From NCBI RefSeq assembly GCF_003086795.1, contig NZ_CP026003.1, forward strand, positions 3,026,579 to 3,090,578: a stretch of DNA of 64,000 nt, in the 5' to 3' direction. The stretch is from Stenotrophomonas sp. SAU14A_NAIMI4_5 (lineage in GTDB: Bacteria > Pseudomonadota > Gammaproteobacteria > Xanthomonadales > Xanthomonadaceae). The translations under genes and the position numbers were made by a program. The notes beneath the pieces are model-generated. The model was not told the origin of the DNA and ran no database searches. It saw nothing but the letters and a program-made list of their open reading frames with translations. Position 1 is the first letter of the stretch, and the number at the start of each line of letters is the position of its first letter. Shown here piece after piece: positions 46,862-58,038 of the stretch.

Positions 46862-48880
46862 TCAACGGGCGCTGTCGACCACGGCGGCCGACATGGTCGG
46901 CGCCACCTCGGCGTCCCCGGCGATCTGCCGCGGTGCCGGTTCGGCCACGGCCACGCCCAGGTAGCGCTGCATCAGCTCCTGCACGATCGGGCTCTTGCCG
47001 GCGAAGCCTTCGATCGACTTGCCCAGCGACACCGCCTTGACCAGGTTCTCGAACATGCCGCCGTCGCCACCGACCAGGTCGATGTCGGCGTTGCGCAGTG
47101 CGCTGGCAATGACGTTGGCGTTCTCGCGCGAGACTTCCTTGCCCGCTTCGATGGAGGCCAGCGCCTGCTTCAGGCTGTTGTCCAGCATCATGCGGAACTC
47201 TTCGTGGCCGCGTGCCTGGTCGCTCAGCGAGGCGATCGCCTCGAACTTGCGCACCAGGCCCTCGGCTTCGGCCAGCAGCTTCTTCTGCACCACGCCGGCT
47301 TCGGCGTTGCCCAGCGATTCGGTGGCGGTGGCACGGGCCAGGCCCATCTTCTCCTCGCCCTGGGCCTGGGCCTGCAGGGTCTCGGCCAGCACGCGAGCCT
47401 CGTTGCTGCCCTGCTTCAGGTTGGCTTCGGCCTTGGCTTCGATCACACGGGCTTCGGCGATGCCGACCTTCTCGATGGCCAGCGCGGAGGCTTCACGCAC
47501 CTGCGCTTCGGCCAGGCCCGGCGCCGCCTGTTCGGCACGGAATGCGTCGGCCAGCAGGCGCTTGGCCTCGGCCTGCTTGCCGGCTGCTTCGTGCTCGGCC
47601 TGGGCCAGGGTGGTCAGCTCCACGGCACGGTGCTTGGAGGCGGTTTCGCGGGCCTGCGCTTCCTTCACTTCGCGCACCAGCGATTCCTGCGCCTTCGCTT
47701 CGGCTTCCAGGATCAGCACCTGCTTCTGGCGGTCGGCCTCGGAGACCTCGCGCACTTCCTTGATGCGCTCTTCTTCCTGGGCCACGGTCTTGTCGATGGA
47801 GATGCGTTCGCGGGTGATGTTGGCCACGTCCATCTTGCCCTGCTCGACCACCTTGTCGCGCTCCACGCCCTGCAGCTGCACTTCGCGGTCGGTGGTGACC
47901 TGCTCCAGCTGGCGCGCACGCTCGACGCGCTCGGCTTCGATGGCCACCGCACGCTGGCGGTTCTGTTCGGCCACTTCCACTTCGCGCAGGCGGTTCTGGT
48001 CGCGGATCTCGATCAGCTGCTGTGCTTCGATGCGCGCGTTCTCGGACAGCTGGCGCTGCTCTTCCTGCACCTTGGCGGTCTCGGCTTCCTCGCGTGCGCG
48101 GATTGTCTCGATCTCGCGCTTCTGCCGCGCCTCGGCCTCGGCCTGCTGGCGTTCCAGGGCCAGCAGGGCTTCGCGCGCTTCCACGTTCTTCTTGGTGATG
48201 GCGAGCTTCTCGTTCTGCTCCAGCTCGTTGGTCACCACGTTCTGCGCGGCGGTCAGCTCGGTGATCTTGCGGATGCCCTGCGCGTCGAGGATGTTGAACT
48301 GGTCCAGCAGCGACTTCGGGGTCTGCTCCAGGTAATCGATGGCCACGTCTTCCAGCACGTAGCCGTTGAGGTCGTTGCCGATGACCGCGATGATTTCGTC
48401 GCGGAATTCCTGGCGCTTCTCGAACAGCTCGGTGAAGTCGAACTTCTTGCCGACCGTCTTCAGCGCCTCGGAGAACTTGGCGTTGAACAGCTCATCGACC
48501 GCGTGCTTGTCCGACGCACGGTCGGCACCGATGGCCTTGGCCACGCGCAGCACGTCGGCCTGGGTTTCGTTCACCCGCAGGTAGAAGGCCACGGCGATGT
48601 CGGCGCGCATGTTGTCGCGGCAGATCAGGCCTTCCTTGCCGCGGCGGTCGATCTGCAGGGTGATCAGGCTGATGCGCATCAGCTCGGCGCGGTACAGCAC
48701 CGGGATGATCAGCGCACCGGTGAAGTGCACCTTGGGCGTGGCACTCATGTCGTTGACGATCAGGGCCACGCCCTGGTCGACCTTGCGGTAGAACGCCTTG
48801 AACAGTCCGGCCAGGCCCAGCAGCAGGCCTACGACGACGATGATCCCGATCAGGAAGGGGGCCGCGCCAGCGAAACTCAT
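46862..48880 (-). CDS. yqiK: Flotillin family protein (YqiK-type)
   Basis: A 672-residue inner-membrane scaffold protein. A single N-terminal transmembrane helix (about residues 8-28, FLIGIIVVVGLLLGLAGLF) precedes an SPFH/band 7 domain (about 30-220), then a very long charged coiled coil rich in E, A, R and Q (about 225-560) and a flotillin C-terminal region. Such proteins oligomerise into membrane microdomains. YqiK lies next to YqiJ in E. coli, as here. Its ATG shares a base with the YqiJ-like stop. Length exceeds E. coli YqiK (553), mostly through the coiled coil and tail. Confidence 0.93.
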   Translation of the reverse strand: MSFAGAAPFLIGIIVVVGLLLGLAGLFKAFYRKVDQGVALIVNDMSATPKVHFTGALIIPVLYRAELMRISLITLQIDRRGKEGLICRDNMRADIAVAFYLRVNETQADVLRVAKAIGADRASDKHAVDELFNAKFSEALKTVGKKFDFTELFEKRQEFRDEIIAVIGNDLNGYVLEDVAIDYLEQTPKSLLDQFNILDAQGIRKITELTAAQNVVTNELEQNEKLAITKKNVEAREALLALERQQAEAEARQKREIETIRAREEAETAKVQEEQRQLSENARIEAQQLIEIRDQNRLREVEVAEQNRQRAVAIEAERVERARQLEQVTTDREVQLQGVERDKVVEQGKMDVANITRERISIDKTVAQEEERIKEVREVSEADRQKQVLILEAEAKAQESLVREVKEAQARETASKHRAVELTTLAQAEHEAAGKQAEAKRLLADAFRAEQAAPGLAEAQVREASALAIEKVGIAEARVIEAKAEANLKQGSNEARVLAETLQAQAQGEEKMGLARATATESLGNAEAGVVQKKLLAEAEGLVRKFEAIASLSDQARGHEEFRMMLDNSLKQALASIEAGKEVSRENANVIASALRNADIDLVGGDGGMFENLVKAVSLGKSIEGFAGKSPIVQELMQRYLGVAVAEPAPRQIAGDAEVAPTMSAAVVDSAR

Positions 48881-49551
48881 CAGTGATTCTCCTTGTTGCC
48901 CGGAAGCAGGTTGTCCTGGAAATCGAGGGCGACCGCGTCGGCGCGGACCACCCGGTAGTAGTGCTGTTCGGCCACGTGCTCGACCAGCACGATGCGCTCG
49001 CCACGCTGCAGTTCGATGTCGCTGCGCACCTGCAGGATCAGCCCGGCGCCGCCATCATCGACATTGGCATGGCCGCTGCGGGCGTCCACCCGCGGCGAGG
49101 CGACCACGCCCACCCGGCCCAGCAGGGAGGCCTGCGCAACCGGCTGCAGGCGCTGCAGGAAGCTGCGGATGGGCCGCAGCAGCACTGCGGTGATCGGCAC
49201 GGCCGGCAGCGGCGCGAGAACGGCCACCAGCGTGCCGAAGCCCCAGCGCAGCACGTCCGGCAGCGGCAGCAGGATGAAAAGATGGATGAAATAGGTCAAC
49301 GCCCAGCCGAAGAACCCCAGCAGGGTGACCACGACCATGACCGGCACGCCGCCAAGCCCGAAGCGCTGCAGCAGGGCCGACAGGCCACTGAGGTCGGTGC
49401 CGCCGTCCAGCGCACCATCGGCACCGAGATCGCCGAAGCCATCATCTACCAGGCCAAAAGCGGCAAGTCCCCAATAGACCAGCGATACCGCCAGCACGAT
49501 GCTGTACGGCAAGGTCGGGTAACCGAACACGACGGTGAGGAATTCCTGCAT
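48880..49551 (-). CDS. yqiJ: YqiJ-like OB-fold/NfeD-type membrane protein
   Basis: A 223-residue protein with three or four transmembrane helices (about residues 15-35, 68-90 and 100-128), an acidic Gly/Asp-rich loop (DGFGDLGADGALDGGTDL) between the first two, and a C-terminal OB-fold-like domain (about 140-215, LLGRVGVVASPRVDAR to YYRVVRADAVALDF). NfeD/YqiJ proteins partner flotillins and may help localise or regulate them. First gene of the cassette. Confidence 0.88.
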   Translation of the reverse strand: MQEFLTVVFGYPTLPYSIVLAVSLVYWGLAAFGLVDDGFGDLGADGALDGGTDLSGLSALLQRFGLGGVPVMVVVTLLGFFGWALTYFIHLFILLPLPDVLRWGFGTLVAVLAPLPAVPITAVLLRPIRSFLQRLQPVAQASLLGRVGVVASPRVDARSGHANVDDGGAGLILQVRSDIELQRGERIVLVEHVAEQHYYRVVRADAVALDFQDNLLPGNKENH

Positions 49552-49695
49552 CGCTTTGCCTTCCCGGGCTGTGGGCGCGTGACGCCCCCGTTCGGAATCC
49601 GCCGGGGGGCGGTTCCGTCGATCCCACCACGGCCCTCATGGCCATGGCTTCCCCTTCATCCTATGTGAAGAGGGTGTGCAGGGACAAATGTGAAG

Positions 49696-49724
49696 GCGCG
49701 TGCCGCCCGCAGGCGGTCACGCGC
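49696..49724 (-). other. Hairpin after trpF
   Basis: The stem GCGCGTG(A)CCGCC / GGCGGCACGCGC with a short loop lies 17 bp after the trpF stop. The T content after it is low, so it may be a weak or Rho-assisted terminator separating trpF from the downstream cassette. Confidence 0.5.
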
Positions 49725-49740
49725 GGGGCCCGCGCCGGGA

Positions 49741-50397
49741 TTACTCCAGCACGGTGCAGTCGGCGCTGCGCACTTCCTCGACGAACGTGCGCATCTTGTA
49801 GCCGTCCTTGATGCCCGGCTCGACCTCGATGCCGCTGGACACATCCACGCCCCACGGCAGGGTGGCGAGGATGGCGTCCTTCACGTTTTCCGGGTTCAGC
49901 CCGCCGGCCAGCAGGAACGGGCGGTGCAGGCCGGTGGGAATGCGCGCCCAGTCGAAGGCCACGCCGGTGCCGCCACCGCCGCCCGGGGCGTGGCTGTCGA
50001 ACAGGAAGCCGGCCGCGCTCGGGTAACGCAGCTGCAGCGTGCGTGCGTTGACGTCCTCGCGACCGCCCATGGCGATGGCTTTCAGGTAGGGCATGTTGAA
50101 GCTGCGGCAGAAGCTCTCGTCTTCCTCACCATGGAACTGCAGCAGGGTTGGACGCACGGTGCGCAGCACTTCACGCACCTCTTCCTTGCTGTTGTTGCGG
50201 AACAGCGCCACCACGTCGACCATCGGTGCGATCGCCTGGCGCATCGCCCGGGCTTCGGCCGGGGCTACCCGGCGACTGCTTTCACGGGCAAAGATGAAAC
50301 CCACCGCGTCCACGCCCAGTTCGCCGGCCAGGCGCACATCGCCGGCGCGGGTCATGCCACAGAACTTGATGCGGGTACGGTAGTAGGAGCGGCTCAT
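49741..50397 (-). CDS. trpF: Phosphoribosylanthranilate isomerase
   Basis: A 218-residue TIM barrel that makes the Amadori rearrangement in tryptophan synthesis. The catalytic Cys is in [13 protein letters not shown], the Asp in [13 protein letters not shown], and [13 protein letters not shown] is conserved. It overlaps the truA stop by 4 bp. In relatives trpF is close to trpB; here about 11.7 kb of other genes separate them. Confidence 0.97.
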   Translation of the reverse strand: MSRSYYRTRIKFCGMTRAGDVRLAGELGVDAVGFIFARESSRRVAPAEARAMRQAIAPMVDVVALFRNNSKEEVREVLRTVRPTLLQFHGEEDESFCRSFNMPYLKAIAMGGREDVNARTLQLRYPSAAGFLFDSHAPGGGGGTGVAFDWARIPTGLHRPFLLAGGLNPENVKDAILATLPWGVDVSSGIEVEPGIKDGYKMRTFVEEVRSADCTVLE

Positions 50398-51164
50398 AAG
50401 GTGACCTCGGCAGGCAGTTGCCAGTTGTCGGGGTACAGCGGCCCCAGGAACACCAGCCCCTGCGGAGGTGCGGTAGGGCCGGCAACGGTGCGATCACGGC
50501 CGGCCAGCAGCTCGGCGATCCACTCCACCGGTTTCTCGCCGCTGCCGACCATGATCAGCGAACCGACGATATTGCGGACCATGTGATGAAGGAATGCATT
50601 GCCACGCACCGCCACCTCGATCACCTCGCCCTGGCGGCTGACCTGCAGGGACTGCAGTTCACGCCGCGCATGCAGGGCCTGGCACTGCACCGAGCGGAAC
50701 GCACTGAAGTCGTTCTCGCCGAGCAGGGCCTGGCCGGCGGCATGCATGAGGGTCTCGTCCAGCGCCCGCCGTTCCCAGCTCAGGGTCTGCCGGTCCAGCG
50801 CCGGGCGCACCTCGCGGTTGAGCAGGCGGTAGCGGTAGCGGCGCGCACGCGCCGAGAAGCGGGCGTGGAAATCATCGGCCACCGGCACGCACCAGCGCAC
50901 CGCGATCGAACGCGGCAGGCGGGTGGTGGTGCCCAGCATCCATGCGCGCGGGTCGCGCGCCACGTCGGTATCGAAATGCACGACCTGGCACTGGCCGTGC
51001 ACGCCCGCATCGGTGCGGCCGGCACAGACCACCTGCAGCGGCGCGTCGGCCACCGAGGACAAGGCCTTCTCCAGGCTGGCCTGGACGCTGGGTCCGCCCT
51101 CGCCCAGGTTCTGCCAGCCCCTGAAATCGCTGCCGTCGTACTCGACGCCGAGCGCGTAACGCAT
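50394..51164 (-). CDS. truA: tRNA pseudouridine(38-40) synthase TruA
   Basis: A 256-residue synthase for anticodon-stem pseudouridines. Catalytic D52 is in [19 protein letters not shown] and [17 protein letters not shown] also fit. ATG at 51164 begins [18 protein letters not shown], the family start. Coupled with trpF, the usual order. Confidence 0.97.
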   Translation of the reverse strand: MRYALGVEYDGSDFRGWQNLGEGGPSVQASLEKALSSVADAPLQVVCAGRTDAGVHGQCQVVHFDTDVARDPRAWMLGTTTRLPRSIAVRWCVPVADDFHARFSARARRYRYRLLNREVRPALDRQTLSWERRALDETLMHAAGQALLGENDFSAFRSVQCQALHARRELQSLQVSRQGEVIEVAVRGNAFLHHMVRNIVGSLIMVGSGEKPVEWIAELLAGRDRTVAGPTAPPQGLVFLGPLYPDNWQLPAEVTL

Positions 51165-51199
51165 GTGCTGCTACCTCGATGTTGCGGGTGGAGCGGCGC

Positions 51200-51559
51200 T
51201 CAGGCCGGGTCGCGTTCGGACCAGACCGCCAGTTCGTTGCCACCGGGCTCGACGAACTGGAAGCGGCTGCCACCGGGGAAAGAGAAAACGGGCCGGACGA
51301 CCTGCCCACCGGCCGCGCGCACCGCGGCTTCGACCGGTGCCAGCAGGTCGGCATACAGCACCAGCAGCGGTGCGCCGGCCTCGGCACGCTGCGGCTGGCC
51401 GCGGAAGAAACCGCCCTGCAGGCGGCCATCGTCGAAGGCGGTGTAGTCCTCGCCGTAGTCGACGAACGACCAGCCGAACACGGCCTCGAAGAAGGCACGG
51501 CTGGCGGCCGGGTCGACCGAGGCGAACTCAACGTAGTCGATGCGGTTTTCGCGGCTCAT
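51200..51559 (-). CDS. VOC-superfamily (glyoxalase-like) protein
   Basis: 119 residues with one vicinal-oxygen-chelate fold: an N-terminal YVEFASVDPAASRAFFEAVFGW helix-strand pair and a C-terminal FQFVEPGGNELAVWSE with the metal-site Glu. Relatives include glyoxalase I and bleomycin or fosfomycin resistance proteins; this single-domain member cannot be assigned a substrate. It lies between truA and fimV on the same strand. Confidence 0.85.
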   Translation of the reverse strand: MSRENRIDYVEFASVDPAASRAFFEAVFGWSFVDYGEDYTAFDDGRLQGGFFRGQPQRAEAGAPLLVLYADLLAPVEAAVRAAGGQVVRPVFSFPGGSRFQFVEPGGNELAVWSERDPA

Positions 51560-51582
51560 GGGCGGCCCCTGTGGTCCAGTGG

Positions 51583-53552
51583 TCAGTCCAGGCGGGCGAG
51601 CAGTTCGCGCGCCTGGGCCTGGCAGTGCACGTCGCCATCGGTGGCGACTTCTTCCAGCAGGGTCCGCGCGGTCTGCGCATCGCCGAGGTCCAGGTAGGCG
51701 ATGGCCAGTTCCAGGCGCTCCTGGCCCGCGCGCGGGGCCCAGTCGTTGCTGCTGGAGCCTGCGGCCAGGTCCAGGTCTTCGCTGGCTGCCTCCACGGGCT
51801 GCGCCTGCTCGGCCTGCTCGGCCGGCAGATCGAACACGCCACGGAATTCCGGCTGCTGCTCGGCGTGCAGGGCATAGTCGGGCACGCCGATCGCATCGGC
51901 GGGCACGGGGGCCGCGTCGGCCGGTTCCGGCGCCACGGCCTCGGGTTCGTCCCAGCGCGGTGCGTCGGTCACCGCCGGCGGCAGTTCGTCGCCCTCGTCG
52001 GTGACCAGCGCCCCGACCTGCCAGGAGGCCTCGACATCGGCAGCGGGCTGCGCCACCGGTTCGTCCTCCGGCTCGACCAGTGCAGACGGCGCCTCGTCGG
52101 CCTGCGCGTCATGCGCGTGGACGACATGATCCTCTTCGATGGCCCAGGCCGGCATAGACGGTTCCTGGCGGCCGTCATCTTCGTGGCCGGTGACCCAGGA
52201 CGATTGTTCGGCCAGCGAATCCAGCGCAGCACCGGCAGGCACCGCAGCGGCCAGCGCCACGGCATCGCCCTCCTCGCGCAGCGGCGGCAGCGGCGACGGC
52301 TTGCGCCGGCGCAGCAGCCAGGCGGCGCCGGCCACCAGCAACAGCAGCGGCAGGCCCAGCCAGTACCACGGCGTGCCACCGGCGGGTGCACCGGGCGGCG
52401 ACGCCAGGCGCTGCTGGGCGGCAGCCAGGTCGTTGTCCTTCATCGCGATCAACGACTGCTGCTGCTCCTTCAGCTTTTCCAGCTCGGCCACGCGCTGCTT
52501 CAGCTCCCCGATCTCGGCATCGCGGGTGGCAACGTCTTCCCTGGCCTGCCGCAGTTGTTCATTGCCCAGCATGTCACCCTCGCTGCCGGCACCGGTGCCG
52601 GTGGTTGTGCCCGCGTGCGTGGCATCGGACGCCAGCGCCGGAGCGATCTCAAGACGTGCCCCGGCCGTCGCGGCAGCGGCACGGTGCGCGCCTGCCGCCA
52701 CTGCGCGGCATGCTCGCGGACCAGCGCGGCGGCTTCGTTGCCATCGATCGCGGCCAGCGCATCGCTGCCGGGTACGCGCAGCACCGCGCCCTGCTTGAGC
52801 AGGTTCACGTTGCCGCGGATGAAGGCCTCGGGGTTGGCGCGCAGCAGGGCGATCATCGCCCGGTCGCGGCTGATCTGGTTGCTACGGGCCAGCTCACCGG
52901 CAATCTGCGAAAGGGTCTGGCCCTGCTGAACGGTGATGTTGCCGTCGGCGCCGGCCTTGGCCGCGGGCGCGGCGGCGCGCGGGCGCGGTGCGGGCGCACG
53001 GGCGGCGACGGCAGGCGCCGCCGGCGATGCGGCCTGCGTGGACGGCGCGACCGGCGCGGGCGTGTCGCGGGCGATGGTGTTGGACAGCATGCCGGCCGGG
53101 GCGACGATTTCCGGCTCGGCCACGGCCAGCGCACTGGCGGGCGCATCGACCAGCGCCGAGTATTCGCGGACCAGGCGGCCCTGGCCCCAGTCGGCCTCGA
53201 TCAGGAAACTCAGCGACGGAGTTTCCACCGGTGCCTGCGAGGTCACCCGCACCACCGCCCTGCCCTGGCTGTTGGTGGTCAGCTCGAACTGCAGTTCGCT
53301 GACCAGGCCGGTGGGCCGCTGCAGGCCGACCCGCTCGAAGGTGACGGCCGAGGCCAGCGCCACGCGCAGGTTCTGCAGTTCGGAAGGATCGGCCGACACC
53401 ACCGGGATTTCGGCCAGAAGCGGCTGACCGGGGCGCGACAGCACGCGGATGTCACCCAGGCCCAGGGCCATGGCCGAACTGCTGGCCAGTGCCAGCAGCG
53501 CGGCAGAGAGATAGAGGAGCGGGCGCGAGGCGCCCTTGGCCCGTTTATTCAT
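51583..53552 (-). pseudogene. fimV: FimV/HubP homologue split by a frameshift
   Basis: Two adjacent frames make one FimV. The first (ATG at 53552, MNKRAKGASRPLLYL) has a signal peptide ending ALALG-type, the FimV N-terminal domain (LGDIRVLSRPGQPLLAEIPV) and a LysM domain (TVQQGQTLSQIAGELA to VLRVPG). The second (to 51583) has a coiled coil, one transmembrane helix (WYWLGLPLLLLVAGAAWLL), an acidic region and the C-terminal TPR-like FimV motif (LELAIAYLDLGDAQTARTLLEEV). They switch near 52670-52685; one extra base there would restore a 656-residue protein. The first frame runs out at 52500. FimV/HubP is a polar landmark needed for type IV pili. A sequencing error is possible. Confidence 0.85.
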
Positions 53553-53569
53553 GGGCGACACTATAAAGC

Positions 53570-53715
53570 GTGCGGACCACGGTCCGCACCCACCCAGGGG
53601 GCGGCACCCGGTAGAGTCGAGCTTGCTCGACTGCCTGCAAAACAGTCGAGCAAGCTCGACTCTACGAAGGGCAGACCCGCCCACCAGGGCAATGCCGGCC
53701 AGCGGCCGGCACTAC
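53570..53715. repeat. Four SMAG-like palindromes between asd and fimV
   Basis: A degenerate unit (53570-53589, GTGCGGACCACGGTCCGCAC, without full GTAG), an opposed pair 53611-53632 (plus) and 53644-53665 (minus) of the GTCGAGC subtype, and 53693-53715 (minus) of the TGCCGGCC subtype. They fill the gap upstream of fimV. Confidence 0.8.
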
Positions 53716-53736
53716 CGGTGAAGCAACAGCGAGGGA

Positions 53737-54765
<1,029 letters not shown>

Positions 54766-54822
54766 GGGGGAACTCTCACGAAAACGGGAAGGGGGAAAAC
54801 TCACGCACGACAGCTGGGTTCG

Positions 54823-54857
54823 GGGAACCTCCTCAGGCGGGGCGCGCAGAGGTTCCC
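54823..54857. other. Inverted repeat after the hydroxyacid dehydrogenase gene
   Basis: Arms GGGAACCTC and GAGGTTCCC are separated by a GC-rich 17-bp loop, between the dehydrogenase stop and the asd start. There is no T run, so termination is uncertain; an mRNA structure in the asd leader is possible. Confidence 0.5.
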
Positions 54858-55894
54858 TATCGTTTCCCGGTTTTTTTGCCCAGCACGCCACGCGCGGCGA
54901 GGGCCGCGTCGGCGTTGATCGCGCTCGGCATGCACGCCGCTTCGCCGGCCAGGCCGAGGCCGGCCAGCAGGTTGTCCACGGCCAGCTGCACCATCGCGGT
55001 ACGGGTGCCCAGCGAGGCGCTGCCGATATGCGGGGTCAGCACCACGTTGCGCAGCGCCAGCAGTTCCGGGCGCACCTTCGGTTCGCCTTCGTAGACATCC
55101 AGGCCGGCGGCGGCCAGGCGGCTATGGGCCAGTGCATCGGCCAGGGCCAGTTCGTCGACGATGCCGCCGCGGGCGATGTTCACCAGGGTGGCCGACGGCT
55201 TCATCTTCGCCAGCGCGGCCGCATCGATGATGTGGTGCGAGGCCGGGGTATACGGCAGCACGGTGACCAGGTGGTCGGACTGCGCCAGCAGCGTGTCCAG
55301 GTCCACGTAGGTCGCGCCGAGCGCGGCTTCGGTCTCGGCCGGCAGCCGCGAACGGTTGTGGTACAGCACCTTCATGCCGAAGCCGAGCGCGCCACGGCGG
55401 GCCACGCCCTGGCCGATGCGGCCCATGCCAAGGATGCCCAGCGTGCTGCCGTGGATGTCGGCGCCGAGCATGGTCTGGAACGACCATTGCCCCCACTGCC
55501 CTTCACGCAGCCAGCGCTCGGATTCGGTGATGCGGCGCGCGGTGGCCATCAGCAGGGCGAAACCGAGGTCGGCCGTGGTCTCGGTGAGCACGTCCGGTGT
55601 GTTGCTGGCGAGGATGCCGGCCGCGCTCAGCGCGTCGACATCCAGGTTGTTGTAGCCGACGCCTACGTTGGCGATCACCTGCAGCTGCGCGGCATCGGCC
55701 ACCTGGGCCGCACCGATGCGCTCGTTGAGGGTGATGATCGCGCCGTCGACCGAGGCCAGGCGCTGGGCGATCTGCTGCGGCGACCAGGCGGTGACGGTGT
55801 CGGTGGCCAGCAGCTGCACGCGATCGCGCAGCGGCGCGATGGCCGCGTCGATCAGCGGCTGGCTCACCCACACCGTCGGCCGGGTATCAGCCAT
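54857..55894 (-). CDS. D-2-hydroxyacid dehydrogenase (glyoxylate/hydroxypyruvate reductase type)
   Basis: A 345-residue NAD(P)-dependent enzyme. Rossmann motif GMGRIGQG (G156-G158-G161) and the catalytic triad R242 (NIARGG), E271 (EGEP) and H289 (TPHIGSAS). The family includes glycerate, glyoxylate and phosphoglycerate dehydrogenases; without ACT domains, SerA is unlikely. The ATG at 55894 overlaps the aroC stop by 8 bp. Confidence 0.88.
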   Translation of the reverse strand: MADTRPTVWVSQPLIDAAIAPLRDRVQLLATDTVTAWSPQQIAQRLASVDGAIITLNERIGAAQVADAAQLQVIANVGVGYNNLDVDALSAAGILASNTPDVLTETTADLGFALLMATARRITESERWLREGQWGQWSFQTMLGADIHGSTLGILGMGRIGQGVARRGALGFGMKVLYHNRSRLPAETEAALGATYVDLDTLLAQSDHLVTVLPYTPASHHIIDAAALAKMKPSATLVNIARGGIVDELALADALAHSRLAAAGLDVYEGEPKVRPELLALRNVVLTPHIGSASLGTRTAMVQLAVDNLLAGLGLAGEAACMPSAINADAALAARGVLGKKTGKR

Positions 55895-56990
55895 CGATCT
55901 GCCCGGGAATGCGCGGGGTGATGGTGCCGACGTCACCGCACTGGGCGCGGTGGCGCAGGGCCTGGTCCATCAGCACCAGGGCCATCATCGCCTCGGCGAT
56001 GGGGGTGGCACGGATGCCGACGCACGGGTCGTGGCGACCGGTGGTGACCACTTCGACCACGTTGCCCTCGGTATCCAGCGACGGGCCCGGCAGGCGCAGA
56101 CTGGAGGTGGGCTTGAGGACGATGGACGCGACCACCGGCTGGCCGGTGGAAATGCCACCGAGGATGCCGCCGGCATGGTTGCTGGCGAAGCCCTGCGGGG
56201 TCAGCAGGTCACGGTGTTCGGTGCCCTTCTGCGCGGCGCTGGCGAAACCATCGCCGATCTCCACGCCCTTCACTGCGTTGATGCTCATCAGCGCGGCGGC
56301 GAGGTCGCCGTCGAGCTTGCCGTAGATCGGCTCGCCCCAGCCCGGCGGCACGTTGTCGGCCACCACGTCCACGCGCGCACCGACCGAATCACCGGACTTG
56401 CGCAGCGCATCCATGTACGCCTCCAGCTCGGGGACCTGTTCGGCGTGCGGCCAGAAGAACGGGTTGTCTTCCACCGCCGACCAGTCGAAACCGCCCGGAC
56501 GGATCTCGCCCAGCTGCGACAGGTAACCGCGCACGGTCACGCCGAAGCGCTCGGCCAGCCACTTCTTGGCGACCACGCCGGCGGCCACGCGCATGGTGGT
56601 CTCGCGGGCCGAAGAACGGCCGCCACCGCGCGGGTCACGGATGCCGTACTTGTGCCAGTAGCTGTAGTCGGCATGGCCCGGCCGGAACTGCTGGCCGATG
56701 TTCGCGTAATCCTTGCTGCGCTGGTCGGTGTTGCGGATCAGCAGCGCGATCGGGGTGCCGGTGGTCAGGCCCTCGTACACGCCGGACAGGATCTCGACCT
56801 CATCAGCCTCGCGGCGCGCCGAGGTATGCCGGCTCTTGCCGGTGGCGCGACGCTGCAGGTCGTGGGTGAATTCGGCCGCATCCAGCGCCAGCCCCGGCGG
56901 GCAACCGTCGATCACGCAGCCGATGGCCGGCCCGTGCGACTCGCCGAACGTGGTGACGGTGAACAGCTTGCCGAACGAATTGGAACTCAC
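55887..56990 (-). CDS. aroC: Chorismate synthase
   Basis: A 367-residue FMN-dependent last enzyme of the shikimate pathway. Signatures: [37 protein letters not shown], and [18 protein letters not shown] near the end. The GTG at 56990 ((M)[15 protein letters not shown]) overlaps the prmB stop (GTGA) and is preferred to an upstream start. Confidence 0.98.
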   Translation of the reverse strand: MSSNSFGKLFTVTTFGESHGPAIGCVIDGCPPGLALDAAEFTHDLQRRATGKSRHTSARREADEVEILSGVYEGLTTGTPIALLIRNTDQRSKDYANIGQQFRPGHADYSYWHKYGIRDPRGGGRSSARETTMRVAAGVVAKKWLAERFGVTVRGYLSQLGEIRPGGFDWSAVEDNPFFWPHAEQVPELEAYMDALRKSGDSVGARVDVVADNVPPGWGEPIYGKLDGDLAAALMSINAVKGVEIGDGFASAAQKGTEHRDLLTPQGFASNHAGGILGGISTGQPVVASIVLKPTSSLRLPGPSLDTEGNVVEVVTTGRHDPCVGIRATPIAEAMMALVLMDQALRHRAQCGDVGTITPRIPGQIDG

Positions 56991-57916
56991 GGGCGCTGCG
57001 CCGCCAGTTCGGTGATGCGTGCGCTGTGGGCGATCAGCTCGCGGCATTCGACCGCGAAGATGCCCATCTGGCCGACCTTGAACTCCACCCAGGCGAAGTC
57101 GACTTCCGGCAGCAGCTTGATCAGGTGCTGCTCGGATTCACCCACTTCGCAGATCAGCAGGCCGTCCTCGCTCAGGTGCAGCGGGGCGTCGCGCAGGATC
57201 TTCAACACCAGGTCCAGGCCGTCGTCGCCGGCGCGCAGGCCCATTTCCGGCTCGTAGGAGTATTCCTGCGGCAGGGCATCGGTCTCGTCGTTGGTGACGT
57301 ACGGCGGGTTGGTGACGATCAGGTCGTAGTGGCGGCCGGTCAGGCCGTTGAACAGGTCCGACTTCAGCAGGGTCACGTTGTGCGCCTGCAGGCGTTCCTT
57401 GTTCTCTTCGGCCAGCGACAGCGCGTCATCGCTCAGGTCGACGCCGTCCACTTCCCAGTTCGGGTAGTAGTGGCCCATGGCGATGGCGATGCAGCCCGAA
57501 CCGGTGCACAGGTCCAGCGCACGGCTGACATCGCGGCCGGCCAGCCACGGCTCGAAGCCGCACTCGATCAGCTCGGCGATCGGCGAACGCGGCACCAGGG
57601 CGCGCGAATCGCTCTTGAAGCTGAGGCCGGCGAACCAGGCTTCACCGGTCAGGTAGGCGGCCGGGACGCGCTCGTCGATGCGGCGCTGGAACAGTTCCAG
57701 CACGCGGACCTTCTCGGCCTGCAGCAGGCGCGCCTGGCCGTAGGCCGGGCCGAGGTCGTGCGGCAGGTGCAGGCTGTGCAGCACCAGCTGGGTGGCCTCG
57801 TCCAGGGCGTTGTCGTAGCTGTGCCCGAAGGTCAGCCCGGCTTCGTTGAAACGGCTGGTGCCGTAGCGGATCAGGTCGATGATCGTGTGGAGTTCGGCGG
57901 CCGTTTCAGCGGTCAT
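56987..57916 (-). CDS. prmB: 50S ribosomal protein L3 N5-glutamine methyltransferase
   Basis: A 309-residue SAM-dependent enzyme that methylates Gln150 of L3. SAM motif [10 protein letters not shown] (about 133-142) and glutamine-binding NPPY at 203-206. ATG at 57916 ([19 protein letters not shown]) matches PrmB; the related PrmC lacks this N-terminal part. First gene of the prmB-aroC-dehydrogenase run. Confidence 0.95.
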   Translation of the reverse strand: MTAETAAELHTIIDLIRYGTSRFNEAGLTFGHSYDNALDEATQLVLHSLHLPHDLGPAYGQARLLQAEKVRVLELFQRRIDERVPAAYLTGEAWFAGLSFKSDSRALVPRSPIAELIECGFEPWLAGRDVSRALDLCTGSGCIAIAMGHYYPNWEVDGVDLSDDALSLAEENKERLQAHNVTLLKSDLFNGLTGRHYDLIVTNPPYVTNDETDALPQEYSYEPEMGLRAGDDGLDLVLKILRDAPLHLSEDGLLICEVGESEQHLIKLLPEVDFAWVEFKVGQMGIFAVECRELIAHSARITELAAQRP

Positions 57917-58038
57917 GGCGGTACTGCGGGCAAAGTGGCCCACGATTATAGAGGCTGGCGCCCGCGGCGGCATCCGTTGCGACGGAAACGATCAGGCTGC
58001 AGCCGGTATGATGGGGATTACTTCCTGCGGGGGCTCCC

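Noticed and set aside
52670..52685. Programmed -1 frameshift in fimV
   Set aside because: A -1 slip at this point would join the frames, but the local sequence has no slippery heptamer and no clear downstream pseudoknot. Mutation or sequencing error is simpler.
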